This document shows, piece by piece, positions 10,686-20,694 of a stretch of DNA of 64,000 nt (its first letter is position 1; every line of letters starts with the position of its first letter). This DNA comes from Stentor roeselii (lineage: Eukaryota; Ciliophora; Heterotrichea; Heterotrichida; Stentoridae): positions 1 through 64,000 of the forward strand of contig RSEH01000215.1 of the NCBI GenBank assembly GCA_006503475.1. The letters are read 5' to 3'. Below the pieces are notes generated by a model, which saw nothing but the letters and a program-made list of their open reading frames with translations, did not search any database and was not told the DNA's origin. The translations under genes were made by a program, and so were the position numbers.

Positions 10686-12821
10686 ATGAAGGTGCTGATT
10701 AAATATGCAGATAAAGGTATAAGCCATATAATAGAAATAAATACTTCATGTGACATTCCAGCTATCAAAGAGCAAGTCAAGAGAAAATTCAGGTTAATGA
10801 GTTCATCTTTTCGTCTTTACTGCTTCATTTGTAACAATTTGAAAGTAATGCTGACTGACTCTTTCCCTTTGACTTTCTTTGGAATAACTCAAGGCAGCAA
10901 ACTCGAGCTTGAAGTCCTTCAACAATCAAAAACAAGGAAAAAATGCTTTAATTCAACTTATCTCGACCTTATCGGACTTGAGCCAAAATATATTCTTGCA
11001 GGTTCTTTTGTTCTAAATGATCTTATTGAGTGTATTAAGAACGGAGACAGCTCTTTGTTCATTCGTTTGACACAAAGGGTCACCTTGGAAAATCCTGAAG
11101 AAAATATTCTTAATAAAAGTCATCCTAATCTTTGGGGACTTTTACATTTTGCATGTTTTTATGGAAATTTGGAAGTTGTACGTTTTTTACTTTGCCAGAG
11201 GGTAAACGTTAACTGCACCACCTTGGACTACTGGACTCCTTTGCAGTTAGCATGCTTTAAAGAACATGCTGAAATTGTTTGGAGTCTTTGTAAACACAAA
11301 AGCATTCAAATTAATAAATCAAATAAGTGTAGAGGTACCGGTCTTCACTTAAGCTGCGAGAGAAACAACTTGTCCATTGTACAAATGCTTTTGGAAAGTG
11401 GTGCATTTGTAGAAATTTACGATTTTCAAGGTTTTACTCCTTTTGATTATACAAAAAATAAAGAAATTTTAGATATTTTAGCGATCTACGCAGGCCGAGA
11501 ATGTCTTAAAAGAGCTGAAGAAGATAAAATTGAAGGAATGATCGCGAAGCTCTGGTTTAGTCGCCCCTTTTTTATTCATGACCAGCAGATAATCTTGCAG
11601 CTCGATACAAAAAACGGTTACCTTCGAAAGTCCATGATCGAAACATTCCAAAGCAAAGGACCTCCAGAGCTATCAATAAACCTTACAGATATCCAAAGCA
11701 TCCAAGAAGAAACTAACAAATTTTTCTTAAACAAGGATGAATATTACTTCGTCATCGAGACATCCAAAGCAAGCTACAGATTTTACGATAAAAACTACGA
11801 GCCAATAAAAGAGTGGGTGTTAAGAATCGAAAAAGCCGTTAATTATTTCGTCATCCACCCTGACCAAGTAATAGAACAAGAAGCAGGACCATTGCAAACA
11901 GACAACTCTCAACTATTCAACTCAACTAATCAAATCACAGAAAGCAAGTTATTATTAACCGACTTCAAAATTCTCACAGAGCTCGGTTCAGGAGGCTTTG
12001 GAATAGTTTATAAAGCAGAAGTAATCCAAACAAAAGAGATCGTTGCCCTTAAAATCCTAAGCAGAAGGAAATTAATGAGAGAAAAACAACTGAAATATGC
12101 AATATCTGAAATCAAGATCATGAAAAAACTCGATCATCCTTTCATTTTACCTTTACTCGACTGTTTTGATAGCAAGGACTCGATTTGTCTTGTTTTGAAA
12201 TACTGTCAATTTGGTGATTTGTCTGAATTGATTAGGATTAAAGGAAGACTTGACGTAAAACATGCAAGTTTTATTTTATCTGAAGTGATTCTTGCTATTG
12301 AGTATCTCCACTTCAGAGATATCATCTATCGGGACTTGAAACCTCAGAATGTTTTGATTGATTCTGATGGACACGCTCGACTTGCTGACTTTGGATTGGC
12401 TAAGGAAGGGATTCATGGCTCGGAACTGGCGAAGACTTTTGTGGGGACTAGACTTTATATTGCACCGGAAGCTTTTACTTGTAAGGGAACATCGAAACCG
12501 GCTGATATTTATGGACTTGGAGTGCTGCTTTATGAAATGCTTACAGGGTATCCTCCTTTTGAAGGGTCTTCACTGTACGACTTGGAAAATAAAGTAAAAA
12601 ACAGCCAGCCAGTTCTACCAGACTATTTAAATGAATCAGCTAAAGAGTTTATAATTGCAACGATGAACAAACACCCTGAGCAAAGACCGAATATTCACAT
12701 GCTTAAACATTTTCCACTATTTTTTAAGAGAGACTGGGATGCTCTTTATTGGAAGAGGATAAAAGCTCCACAAATTGTCCAAACTTCTTTCAGTATGGGG
12801 CCGAAAGGCTCAGCCAATTAA
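10686..12821 (+). CDS. Protein kinase with UBL, ankyrin repeats, PH and AGC-type catalytic domain
   Basis: A 711-residue protein with an unusual domain order. It has a ubiquitin-like fold at about 1-78, three or four ankyrin repeats at about 147-270, a PH-like domain at about 285-400 and a Ser/Thr kinase domain at about 423-690. The kinase has a glycine loop GSGGFGIVY, VALKIL lysine, YRDLKPQN catalytic loop (near 547), DFG (near 567) and APE (near 592). TFVGT before APE and the DWDALYWKRI stretch after the last helix are typical of AGC kinases. No C-terminal FxxF hydrophobic motif is visible. All catalytic residues are present, so it should be active. The PH domain suggests phosphoinositide control and the ankyrin repeats a partner. 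The domain order is not one I know from animals or fungi. Confidence 0.85.
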   Translation: MKVLIKYADKGISHIIEINTSCDIPAIKEQVKRKFRLMSSSFRLYCFICNNLKVMLTDSFPLTFFGITQGSKLELEVLQQSKTRKKCFNSTYLDLIGLEPKYILAGSFVLNDLIECIKNGDSSLFIRLTQRVTLENPEENILNKSHPNLWGLLHFACFYGNLEVVRFLLCQRVNVNCTTLDYWTPLQLACFKEHAEIVWSLCKHKSIQINKSNKCRGTGLHLSCERNNLSIVQMLLESGAFVEIYDFQGFTPFDYTKNKEILDILAIYAGRECLKRAEEDKIEGMIAKLWFSRPFFIHDQQIILQLDTKNGYLRKSMIETFQSKGPPELSINLTDIQSIQEETNKFFLNKDEYYFVIETSKASYRFYDKNYEPIKEWVLRIEKAVNYFVIHPDQVIEQEAGPLQTDNSQLFNSTNQITESKLLLTDFKILTELGSGGFGIVYKAEVIQTKEIVALKILSRRKLMREKQLKYAISEIKIMKKLDHPFILPLLDCFDSKDSICLVLKYCQFGDLSELIRIKGRLDVKHASFILSEVILAIEYLHFRDIIYRDLKPQNVLIDSDGHARLADFGLAKEGIHGSELAKTFVGTRLYIAPEAFTCKGTSKPADIYGLGVLLYEMLTGYPPFEGSSLYDLENKVKNSQPVLPDYLNESAKEFIIATMNKHPEQRPNIHMLKHFPLFFKRDWDALYWKRIKAPQIVQTSFSMGPKGSAN

Positions 12822-13600
12822 TAAAATATAAAAGCGTAGAAGAATCTATAGGTTTAGGAGGCTTAGTAGCTGTTTTTAGGGTTAAAATCATTAAAAAGGT
12901 ATATTATACTTAAAAATATGCAAGAAAGAACAGATGTAAATGAACCAGTAAAATCATGATATATGATATTTAAATTATGAAAAAAAAAGTTAAAACTTAT
13001 TAATCCTCCTTTTTTAAAATTTTTTTTAACAATAGTTGATTAGCTAATTCTTGAATTTTTTTTTTAATAATAATTTGTAACCTTGATTCATACTAGGTCA
13101 AGGTTTATTTGAAACATACAAGATTTGTTCATATGAACTTCATCAATTTTGATAATATGCATTCAGAAAATTAAATCCAAGCACTTAAATTCTCATAATA
13201 TATAAATGATTATGAAGGACATCTGCAACTTTCAGTCTTTCGATTATTAAAAGAATGCAAAGCTCTTTTATTAAAGGTTTTTTTTTGTGTGGTCTAAGGT
13301 ATCTTGACTCTGAAGGGTTTCCATCAATGAAGAATTTAAACCAGCCTGAATTTTCGACTCCAGAGTAATATCTCTAAAATCTGATAATTAAAATTTTCCG
13401 ATTCTTATATTAAAGTTCTTTCCTTCCCAATAACCAAAGATTTCTAAATAATTTAATAATAAAAATCTTAAGAATTTGTAAAAACTCGAGTTTTGATAAT
13501 TTCCAACTTTAGTTTTATCGTGACACTATCATTGAAACACACAAAGATCTCTACACATTCTTCGACTTTCAAAATCCAAATCCACTCCTATGATTATTAA
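12822..13600. other. Convergent gene-free spacer
   Basis: About 780 bases between the 3' ends of the kinase and the mucin-like gene. AT-rich with poly-A and poly-T runs. I see no gene, repeat or RNA in it. Confidence 0.6.
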
Positions 13601-15610
13601 TTAAGTAATCCGGTTGTACCCGGAATGAATCAAACTTCTTGATTTAATGAGAAGTATCGAAACAGTCAATCCTGAGATGATGGTAACAATCGAACCAACC
13701 AATGATATTATCCATAAAACCCTATTATTTGAGTTCATTTCGCTGTTGTTTGATTCACTTGGTGATGTAAAATTCGAGACTTCTTCATTTTGATCAGTTT
13801 GAGATGAATTGTTTGAAGATGAAGAGTTTTGACTTGATGAAGACTCGTTTTTAGATGTTGAATTAGAATCATTTGGACTTGATGATGTAGATGATGAATT
13901 ACTTGAGGTATCAGTCGAATTTTCAACTTGTGATGATGAACCTCCTGTGGAATTTTTTGTTTCTGAGATGTTTGTTGAAGAGGGTTGAGTTGAATTCGTA
14001 GGTTCTGATAAGTTCTTTGAAGAGTCTGTCGAATTATCGGTTTCTGAAGAGCTTGATGAATTTTGAGTTTCTGATGAATTTGTTGATGAGGATTCTGTAG
14101 AATTCTCAAGGTTTGATGAATTTGTTGAAGATTTTGTTGAATTTTGGGTATCTGAGGAGTTGGATAATGAAGAGCCTGATGAATTCGATGAAGAGTCTGT
14201 ATTATTCTGGATATCGGAGGAGTTTGATGATGAAGAGTTTGATGAATTCTGCGCTTTTGATGAGTCTGTTGATGAATTTTCTGTAGAGTTCTGAAGATCT
14301 GATGAGTTATTTGATGAATTTTCTGTCGAATTCTGCATCTCTGATGAGTTAATTGAAGAGTCTGTCGAATTTTTGGTATCTGAAGAATTTGATAATGAAG
14401 AATTTGATGAGCTTTGAGTTTCTGATGAATTTGATGAAGAGTCTGTGAAATTCTGGGTTTCTGATGAGGTATTCGAGGGCCAAGTTGAGTTCTGAGTTTC
14501 TGATGAATTATCTGATATTCCATCTGAGGTCTGATTCTCTCCTCTAAAATTATCATTTGAGGTGTTAGAGCTAGTTGTATTGTTTTCTATATTAGTGCTA
14601 CTAGTCGAATCAGTTTGATCACTGCTATTCCCACTAGAAGAATTCGTTTGAGTTACATTATCTTGTGAATTTGCTCCTGATGAAGAGTTGCTTATTTGAT
14701 CATCTAACAAACTTCCTGAAGAATTTGAATCTGTTTGATTATCTGTACGATTTGTATTATTATTTTCTTTTGTGTCTGTTGTTGTAGAATTAGTTGAATT
14801 AGAGTTATAGTCTATATTCTCTGTAGAAGCGTTAGAAGGTTTTTGATTTTCTTCTGTTGTGTTACTTGATATAGGACTTGTTGAGTTTTTTATTTCTTCT
14901 CTTGTACTATTTGACGAAGAGTTTCTTGGTAATTCATTTTCCACAGAAGAGTTGTTAGATGATGATTCTGTTATATTTCCATTACTATTTGAATCATTTA
15001 TATTTGAGGTGTTTTGAAACACTGAGGTTTGCGGTTCATTTTTAATTTCTTCTGAATTTGTTTCGTTATTGACTGAAAGAGACTCAGATTCTTCATTTTC
15101 TTCAGTATCGTTTGTTTGTTGACTATTTTGAAAATTTTCGGATTTATTAGTTTGAGTTGTTGTTTCATTCAATTTTTTTTCAGGGAGTTGAGCATCCAAG
15201 TTAATTCTAAAACCATCCAAATGACTTTCTGATATCTTAAAGTCCAAACTATCATCAAGATTAAAATCTTTCCCGTGATATTCCTTAATAACCTCCTGCA
15301 AATCACCCTTTTCCACTCTATCACTTTTATATCTTATATCCCGATCAAATTTCTCTCCCTCAACATATAACCAATCCATCACCTCAATAATCTCTCCACT
15401 TTTCCAACTTTTCCCATCATTACTTCCCAGATCCAAATCATCCCCTTGCTCAAATTTTCCCCTACTTCCAATTTCCCCAACAAGCTCAGTCTCAAAGCCA
15501 TCAAAAAGCCCAAGTCCCTTCCTTTCCCCTTTTTCAAAATTTTCCAAAAATCCATTAAATCCTTCAGCAACAAAAAAAAAAACAAAAAAAGCCAAAAGAC
15601 CCTTGATCAT
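13601..15610 (-). CDS. Mucin-like Ser/Asn/Thr-rich type I membrane protein
   Basis: 669 residues. A signal peptide (about 1-17, MIKGLLAFFVFFFVAEG) is followed by an acidic, less repetitive region to about 150. Then come roughly 450 residues of Asn-Ser-Ser and Asn-Ser-Thr runs with an imperfect repeat around SSETQNSTDSSSNSS. Near the C-terminus is one TM span (IISLVGSIVTIISGLTVSI) and a short basic cytoplasmic tail. The dense NxS/T sequons indicate a heavily N-glycosylated stalk, probably part of the surface coat. It lies back to back with DDB1, with 51 bp between the two ATGs. No enzymatic domain is visible. Confidence 0.8.
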   Translation of the reverse strand: MIKGLLAFFVFFFVAEGFNGFLENFEKGERKGLGLFDGFETELVGEIGSRGKFEQGDDLDLGSNDGKSWKSGEIIEVMDWLYVEGEKFDRDIRYKSDRVEKGDLQEVIKEYHGKDFNLDDSLDFKISESHLDGFRINLDAQLPEKKLNETTTQTNKSENFQNSQQTNDTEENEESESLSVNNETNSEEIKNEPQTSVFQNTSNINDSNSNGNITESSSNNSSVENELPRNSSSNSTREEIKNSTSPISSNTTEENQKPSNASTENIDYNSNSTNSTTTDTKENNNTNRTDNQTDSNSSGSLLDDQISNSSSGANSQDNVTQTNSSSGNSSDQTDSTSSTNIENNTTSSNTSNDNFRGENQTSDGISDNSSETQNSTWPSNTSSETQNFTDSSSNSSETQSSSNSSLSNSSDTKNSTDSSINSSEMQNSTENSSNNSSDLQNSTENSSTDSSKAQNSSNSSSSNSSDIQNNTDSSSNSSGSSLSNSSDTQNSTKSSTNSSNLENSTESSSTNSSETQNSSSSSETDNSTDSSKNLSEPTNSTQPSSTNISETKNSTGGSSSQVENSTDTSSNSSSTSSSPNDSNSTSKNESSSSQNSSSSNNSSQTDQNEEVSNFTSPSESNNSEMNSNNRVLWIISLVGSIVTIISGLTVSILLIKSRSLIHSGYNRIT

Positions 15611-15661
15611 TATTTTAGTCTATAATTTTCATTCAATTAAAATCCAAAACTTTCAGTAAAA

Positions 15662-18600
15662 ATGTCTCAGTACATCTACATCGGCTCATATCTGAAGTCG
15701 TCATCAGTTCAAGACGCGAAAGCGTTTTTCCGAAGTCCGACTTCACGTCTTTTAGCTGTCGCTCGAGGCAGTTCTTTAGAGATTTTAGAAGTCCAGACGG
15801 AATGTCTATCACATTTAACAGAGCACAACTTTTTTTCTTACATCCAGCAGCTGGAAGTGGTCAAAACTCAGACTATGGAGTCTCTGCTTGTCCTGACCCA
15901 GCAGCACCAGCTGTTCCAAGTGACGATGCAAGAAAATGACTTGAAACTAGTCTCGATTAACTTGAAAATCGCATCACAAGTATCAAAAAACCTTCAAAAC
16001 TTTAAAATGCGTTTAAATTCTACAGCAAGTCTTTTATGTCTCTTTGACTATCAAAATCTTTACCGTTTAATTAAAGTTAAAGACGGTCGAAAGTTGGAGC
16101 CTCTTTCAATTCACACTACAGAGCAAGTCTTAATAAAAGACTTGGAGTTTCTTCAAGGTCAAGAGACTTTAGTCGTTCTTTCAAGTAACAAGTTGCTGCA
16201 TGCTTCGCATGCAGGGGGAGAGTTGAAAGAAAGCCAGTTATCTTTTTACAGTGAAACCGGGCAGATGACAGATTCAATGTTTTTCAAGTCAAGACCAGGA
16301 AAATTGCTTCAGCCTCAAACAGGGCAGGTGTTAATCGTGTTGACATCAACAGGCTTCTTCGAAGTCGACACCCAAAGCCACTCAATTCAAAGTGAAAAAG
16401 TTTTTGACTTCGGAGAAGTCATCGGAAAATGCGAAGTCGACGCCACTCGATGGGTCATTTGCACCTCTTCTGGAAAATATTTCCTTCTCATCTTCGGACC
16501 GACTATTGAAATTTGCAAGGTCGGAGAAATGATTCCAGCAAGTTCAATCGTTCATTTAGATTCAAAGTTTTTTTTTCTAGGAAGCTTTGAAAATTTAAGT
16601 AGAGTTGTCGAGATTAGTCATGATGAACAGGCTTTTGAATTGCAGGAAAAAAGCAGGTTTAAAGGAGTTAGTTGTGTTCATGACTTGGTGGCTTTTAATG
16701 AGAATGAAATTGGAATTTTTAACTTTTTACTTGCTTCTGGACATCAGAAAGGTGGAGGAGTCACTGCTTTGTTTAAAGCTGTCATGGTTAACACTGTCAG
16801 TGAAATTGAAGTTGCTAATGTTGATGGACTTTTTAATGTCAGACTTGGAAATTTTGATAAGTTTTTCGTGTTCTCGGTACTTGGAAGTAGTAAAATTTTA
16901 GAAGTTCAGGGAAATGAACTGGCTGTTACTGTTTTTCAAGGGTTTAAGGAAAATGAAACGAGTTTAGATGTTTTTGCTTATGAAAATAACGTGTTTCAAG
17001 TGACCTCTAGTGGAATTTACCGGTTTTCAGAGGAAAAATGTTTGATTGACCAGGTTTCAGGGTGTTATTTTGAAGGTAAGAAGATTTTACTGGCTTCAGG
17101 AAATTCTAACACCCTGGCAGTTTCTCTTGAAGACTCTTCAGTCACCTGCTTCGAGCTGACAAAAGACAAAATTTTAAAGATCTGGTCGAAATCTTACGAA
17201 AAAGAACTTTCCTGCATTCATTCTCACGAAAATTTCATCGCAGTGAGTTTCTGGCAATCTAACTCTTTGCAGGTGATCGAGAAGTACTCAGGCAACGTGA
17301 AATACTCTGAAGATTTTCCAGTCCCAGCAACGGCGAAGTCTTTACAATTCGTCTCTTTTAATGAAGATCTTTATCTGTTCATCGGGCTGAGGAATGGCCT
17401 TTTGATGTACGTCAATCTTGCCTCTGGAAAAAAGCTGAAGTTGAACCTTGGCAGTCATAATGTTGTGTTAAAGGAACTTTGGTTTAAGGGCAAACCTTTT
17501 GTGTTAGCAGCGAGTGACATCACTATCATTCTCTATGAAGTGAAAGGACAGATTCAACATTCCAGTTTTGATGTGAGAGATTTAAGAGTAGTCAGTGGTT
17601 ATCATACTGAAACACTTCCTGATTCTATGATCGTCGCATTCAAGGATCGAATGGCAGTCTTGAATTATGAAGAACTGGCGAAACACTCTTTTGAAGAGTA
17701 TCTTTTTCAATTAACTGTTGTGAAAATTTTACCTCTTATTGACTTTTTTGTTATTGTTTGTCAAGATTTCAGTGGAAAGTTTGAAGTGAAGTTATTTAAT
17801 TCACAGTTTCAAGAAACTTCTTCTTTTAAGCTTCAGGGAACTGCTCATTTTATTGACTGTGAAATGATTTCAGAATTTTTATATCTTGCTTGCACTTATG
17901 TCAACCCAGAAAATGTGCAGGATTCAGGATGTTCTTTGAAAGTTTTTAAAATAACTGAAGAAAAACTGGTTCAAGTGAACGATTTGCAGAATTCTAATGT
18001 GATCACCTGCCTCAAGCCCTTCATGAACGACTTAATCCTCGCTGATGAACGAGTCGATTTATTCAGTGTTGATAAGTCAGACCTGAAAATAAAGGACTCT
18101 TTAAAATGTAATGGAAAAGTATCATCAATCGACGTTTTTGAAGACTTCTTCGCAGTCACCTCTGCCAGAAGGTACCTGGAAGTCCTCACAGTAAGTTCAG
18201 GAAAAATCATGAGTCTTTACAAGTTCAACCAAATGGACTACGGAAAAACTGTAAAGTTCATTCATAAACATTGCATTTGTGTCAGTGATTTTGATCATAA
18301 TTTAAACGTCTTTCTTATTCAAGGCCAAATGATTCTACATGTCGCTGGGTTTAACTTAGAAAGGCTTTATGGAAATTGTTTCGCTAGTTTTAAGGTCACT
18401 GAAAATATTTTTGGCTTTGAGACTAATGCTTTAGCGGTTTCTTTAAAAACTGGAGGGATTTTTATGGTTATTCCTTTGGCTTCTGAAATTTATGAAGTTT
18501 TGCATCACTTGCAGAAGGTCTTGGAAAGGAAAATTGAATTGAGTGAAGGGTTTTTTGAAGGGATTTGGAATGTTAAGAGAAGGGGACGAGCTGTTAAGGG

Positions 18601-18760
18601 ACCTAGTGAAGCGGTTTTTGGAGATTTTTTGGAGGAGTTTGAAAAGGCCAGGGTGGAAGACCAGAAAAGCATGGCTGAAAAGGTGAGTAAGGGTCTGGGA
18701 AAAAGGGTGACGGAAGAAGACTTACTTGCTGCTATAAACAGTGTGAAAAGGATTCATTAG
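15662..18760 (+). CDS. DDB1: DDB1, damage-specific DNA-binding protein 1 (CUL4 ligase adaptor)
   Basis: 1,032 residues, slightly shorter than the usual 1,140 or so. The whole protein reads as beta-propeller sequence of the DDB1/CPSF160/SF3B3 family. The region with SGHQKGGGVTALFKA followed by DGLFNVRLG matches the DDB1 middle propeller, and the protein ends EEDLLAAINSVKRIH, matching the DDB1 C-terminal helix that ends in RIH. DDB1 bridges CUL4 to WD40 substrate receptors in nuclear ubiquitin ligases. No stops interrupt the frame. The start is the first ATG after a short AT-rich leader. Confidence 0.88.
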   Translation: MSQYIYIGSYLKSSSVQDAKAFFRSPTSRLLAVARGSSLEILEVQTECLSHLTEHNFFSYIQQLEVVKTQTMESLLVLTQQHQLFQVTMQENDLKLVSINLKIASQVSKNLQNFKMRLNSTASLLCLFDYQNLYRLIKVKDGRKLEPLSIHTTEQVLIKDLEFLQGQETLVVLSSNKLLHASHAGGELKESQLSFYSETGQMTDSMFFKSRPGKLLQPQTGQVLIVLTSTGFFEVDTQSHSIQSEKVFDFGEVIGKCEVDATRWVICTSSGKYFLLIFGPTIEICKVGEMIPASSIVHLDSKFFFLGSFENLSRVVEISHDEQAFELQEKSRFKGVSCVHDLVAFNENEIGIFNFLLASGHQKGGGVTALFKAVMVNTVSEIEVANVDGLFNVRLGNFDKFFVFSVLGSSKILEVQGNELAVTVFQGFKENETSLDVFAYENNVFQVTSSGIYRFSEEKCLIDQVSGCYFEGKKILLASGNSNTLAVSLEDSSVTCFELTKDKILKIWSKSYEKELSCIHSHENFIAVSFWQSNSLQVIEKYSGNVKYSEDFPVPATAKSLQFVSFNEDLYLFIGLRNGLLMYVNLASGKKLKLNLGSHNVVLKELWFKGKPFVLAASDITIILYEVKGQIQHSSFDVRDLRVVSGYHTETLPDSMIVAFKDRMAVLNYEELAKHSFEEYLFQLTVVKILPLIDFFVIVCQDFSGKFEVKLFNSQFQETSSFKLQGTAHFIDCEMISEFLYLACTYVNPENVQDSGCSLKVFKITEEKLVQVNDLQNSNVITCLKPFMNDLILADERVDLFSVDKSDLKIKDSLKCNGKVSSIDVFEDFFAVTSARRYLEVLTVSSGKIMSLYKFNQMDYGKTVKFIHKHCICVSDFDHNLNVFLIQGQMILHVAGFNLERLYGNCFASFKVTENIFGFETNALAVSLKTGGIFMVIPLASEIYEVLHHLQKVLERKIELSEGFFEGIWNVKRRGRAVKGPSEAVFGDFLEEFEKARVEDQKSMAEKVSKGLGKRVTEEDLLAAINSVKRIH

Positions 18761-19019
18761 AACTTACTTAATTATTATCTCTGATATTAGATTATGGTAA
18801 AAACTATCATTATCAGATATATTAATATCTTTCAAGTCCTCTTCATATAAACATTATTCAGTCTCATACAAAAACACCATCATTCATTTGAACCCTTTCC
18901 ATAAATATATTTAATTATCAAAATAACGACATCTTCATTTCATCCACATTAAAACCTTTAAAATCTTCCCATAAATCCTATAATAAATCCATATCTACTT
19001 CATACTCAAGCTAATCTAA

Positions 19020-20465
19020 TTAAAGCTCGACTCTTCCTTCAGCATTCTTATTTTCATTCTGAGCTTCACTCTGCTTAGCAGTCGCTTTTTCCAACACAAA
19101 CTTCTTCATCCCTTCATAATTCCTATCACCATCAAAATCCACCGCTTTCTTATTCCCCGCCGGGTAAAACTTCAAAGTAGGAAAGCCCTTAATATTGACT
19201 CCCTTAGCTTCATTAGCAGTAGCGTCCATTTTCGCAATGACAACATTGCTTCCCTTGAACTCAGCAGCGAGTTTTTCATATTCCGGAGCAAGTGACTTGC
19301 AATGTCCGCACCAAGGAGCATAAAACTCGACAAAAACATCTTTGCTTTTATCAAAGACAACTTCTTCAAAGTTCTTTCCAACAAGAACCCGAACATTCCC
19401 ATCAAAAGGACTACTGGGAACGTCTTCTGACTTGAGATAAGCTTCGATTTTTTTATTTTTCCAGTCTTTCACGAAATTTCTCAAATTTTCTAAAGTGACC
19501 TCGCCTTGAAGTCGATATTTTTTCAGTTCTCCTCGAGGGTCGACGATGACTGAAGCGGGCTGGGCATTGGCTTTGATTCCGAGGTACTCAGCAAGTCGGT
19601 TGTTGTCAGGATGATGCAAGTCGGCGTAAGTCACGACGAGGACTCCTTTCAACTCCTGGCTGATGGTTTCCAAGTCGCTTTGATACCTGCTGTAGTCGTC
19701 AGTGAATAAAAACAATCCAGAGGACTGCTTCTTGAAAATCGCGTCAATTGCGTCATCGCCGAAAGGAATTACCCAAGGTAAACGATTTTCATTGATAAAC
19801 TGTATCACTTCGCCCTGTACAAGTTTTCCTTTAAAGTCTACTCGTTTATCATCATACTGTTTCAGTAAAATCACTGAGTTTTTAGAGATTTCATAAAAAG
19901 TCAGCCCTTGAGGATCTGATAAAAGTGCGAAAGAAACTGAATCTATCAACTTGGAAACACCTTCAAACATCGCAGCTTCACTTGAACCCTGATCAGCGAA
20001 AAGAACTGCAACTATTTTATTTAAATTCAAAAAACTTTGTAGTTCAGAAAGTTTTGAAAAGACTGATAAAGATGGAGAGTTTCTTTTTAACACCCAGGAC
20101 ACGATAGTGTCCTCAGTTCGTCCTCCAGTGTACTCATTTGGGACTTTGTTCATGAAGTACTTTAAAGTTGGGTAACCTTGTACTTGATTCGCGCTGGAAA
20201 TTTTTGTATTGACTGTCGCGTCGACTTTCGCAATTCTTATTGGAGGGTTGTTTTGTTTTAACTTTTGGGCAGCTTTTGAGTACTCCGGAGCTAGTTTTTT
20301 GCAGTGCCCGCACCATGGAGCGTAGAATTCAACTAGAAGGTCTGGCTGGATTGAAAGGGCTTCTTCGAAGTTCGAGTCGGTTAACACCCAGACACCGTCT
20401 TCTTCGGTGATCTCTGAAGTGACTGAGAGAAGAAGGAGAAGTGAAAGGTAAAGCTTTTTTACCAT
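19020..20465 (-). CDS. Protein disulfide isomerase
   Basis: 481 residues with the a-b-b'-a' layout: signal peptide (about 1-18), a first thioredoxin domain with WCGHC at 51-55, two inactive middle domains, and a second active domain with WCGHC near 384-388. This is the size of a classical PDI. It forms and rearranges disulfides in the ER lumen, which fits the many Cys-rich surface proteins coded nearby. The C-terminus is EGRVEL, so the usual KDEL retrieval signal is changed to RVEL; either this variant is recognised or retention works another way. The DNA just upstream of its ATG is strongly poor in G on the sense strand. Confidence 0.95.
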   Translation of the reverse strand: MVKKLYLSLLLLLSVTSEITEEDGVWVLTDSNFEEALSIQPDLLVEFYAPWCGHCKKLAPEYSKAAQKLKQNNPPIRIAKVDATVNTKISSANQVQGYPTLKYFMNKVPNEYTGGRTEDTIVSWVLKRNSPSLSVFSKLSELQSFLNLNKIVAVLFADQGSSEAAMFEGVSKLIDSVSFALLSDPQGLTFYEISKNSVILLKQYDDKRVDFKGKLVQGEVIQFINENRLPWVIPFGDDAIDAIFKKQSSGLFLFTDDYSRYQSDLETISQELKGVLVVTYADLHHPDNNRLAEYLGIKANAQPASVIVDPRGELKKYRLQGEVTLENLRNFVKDWKNKKIEAYLKSEDVPSSPFDGNVRVLVGKNFEEVVFDKSKDVFVEFYAPWCGHCKSLAPEYEKLAAEFKGSNVVIAKMDATANEAKGVNIKGFPTLKFYPAGNKKAVDFDGDRNYEGMKKFVLEKATAKQSEAQNENKNAEGRVEL

Positions 20466-20694
20466 TTATTACGTGGGGTTAGCGGAGTGATTTAAGAAAG
20501 GTTATGAATTTAGATGGTTTAGATGAATGATTTTTTAGTCTTTTGTGGGTTAATTAATGTTTTTTAGGAAATGGGAATTTTTAGGTGTTGAGGAAATTAT
20601 TGGATTTATGAGGATGTGATTTTTCTGAGATTTTAACACTTTAAATGTTTTTGGTGTTTAGGTTATTATTTGATTTCAATTATTTAGTTGATGG

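Noticed and set aside
13735-14556. A 273-codon His/Gln/Ile-rich frame on the minus strand
   Set aside because: It is the shifted frame of the Ser/Asn-rich mucin-like gene; repeated codons such as TCT/AAT/GAT keep the other frame free of stops. The mucin frame has the signal peptide, sequons and TM span.
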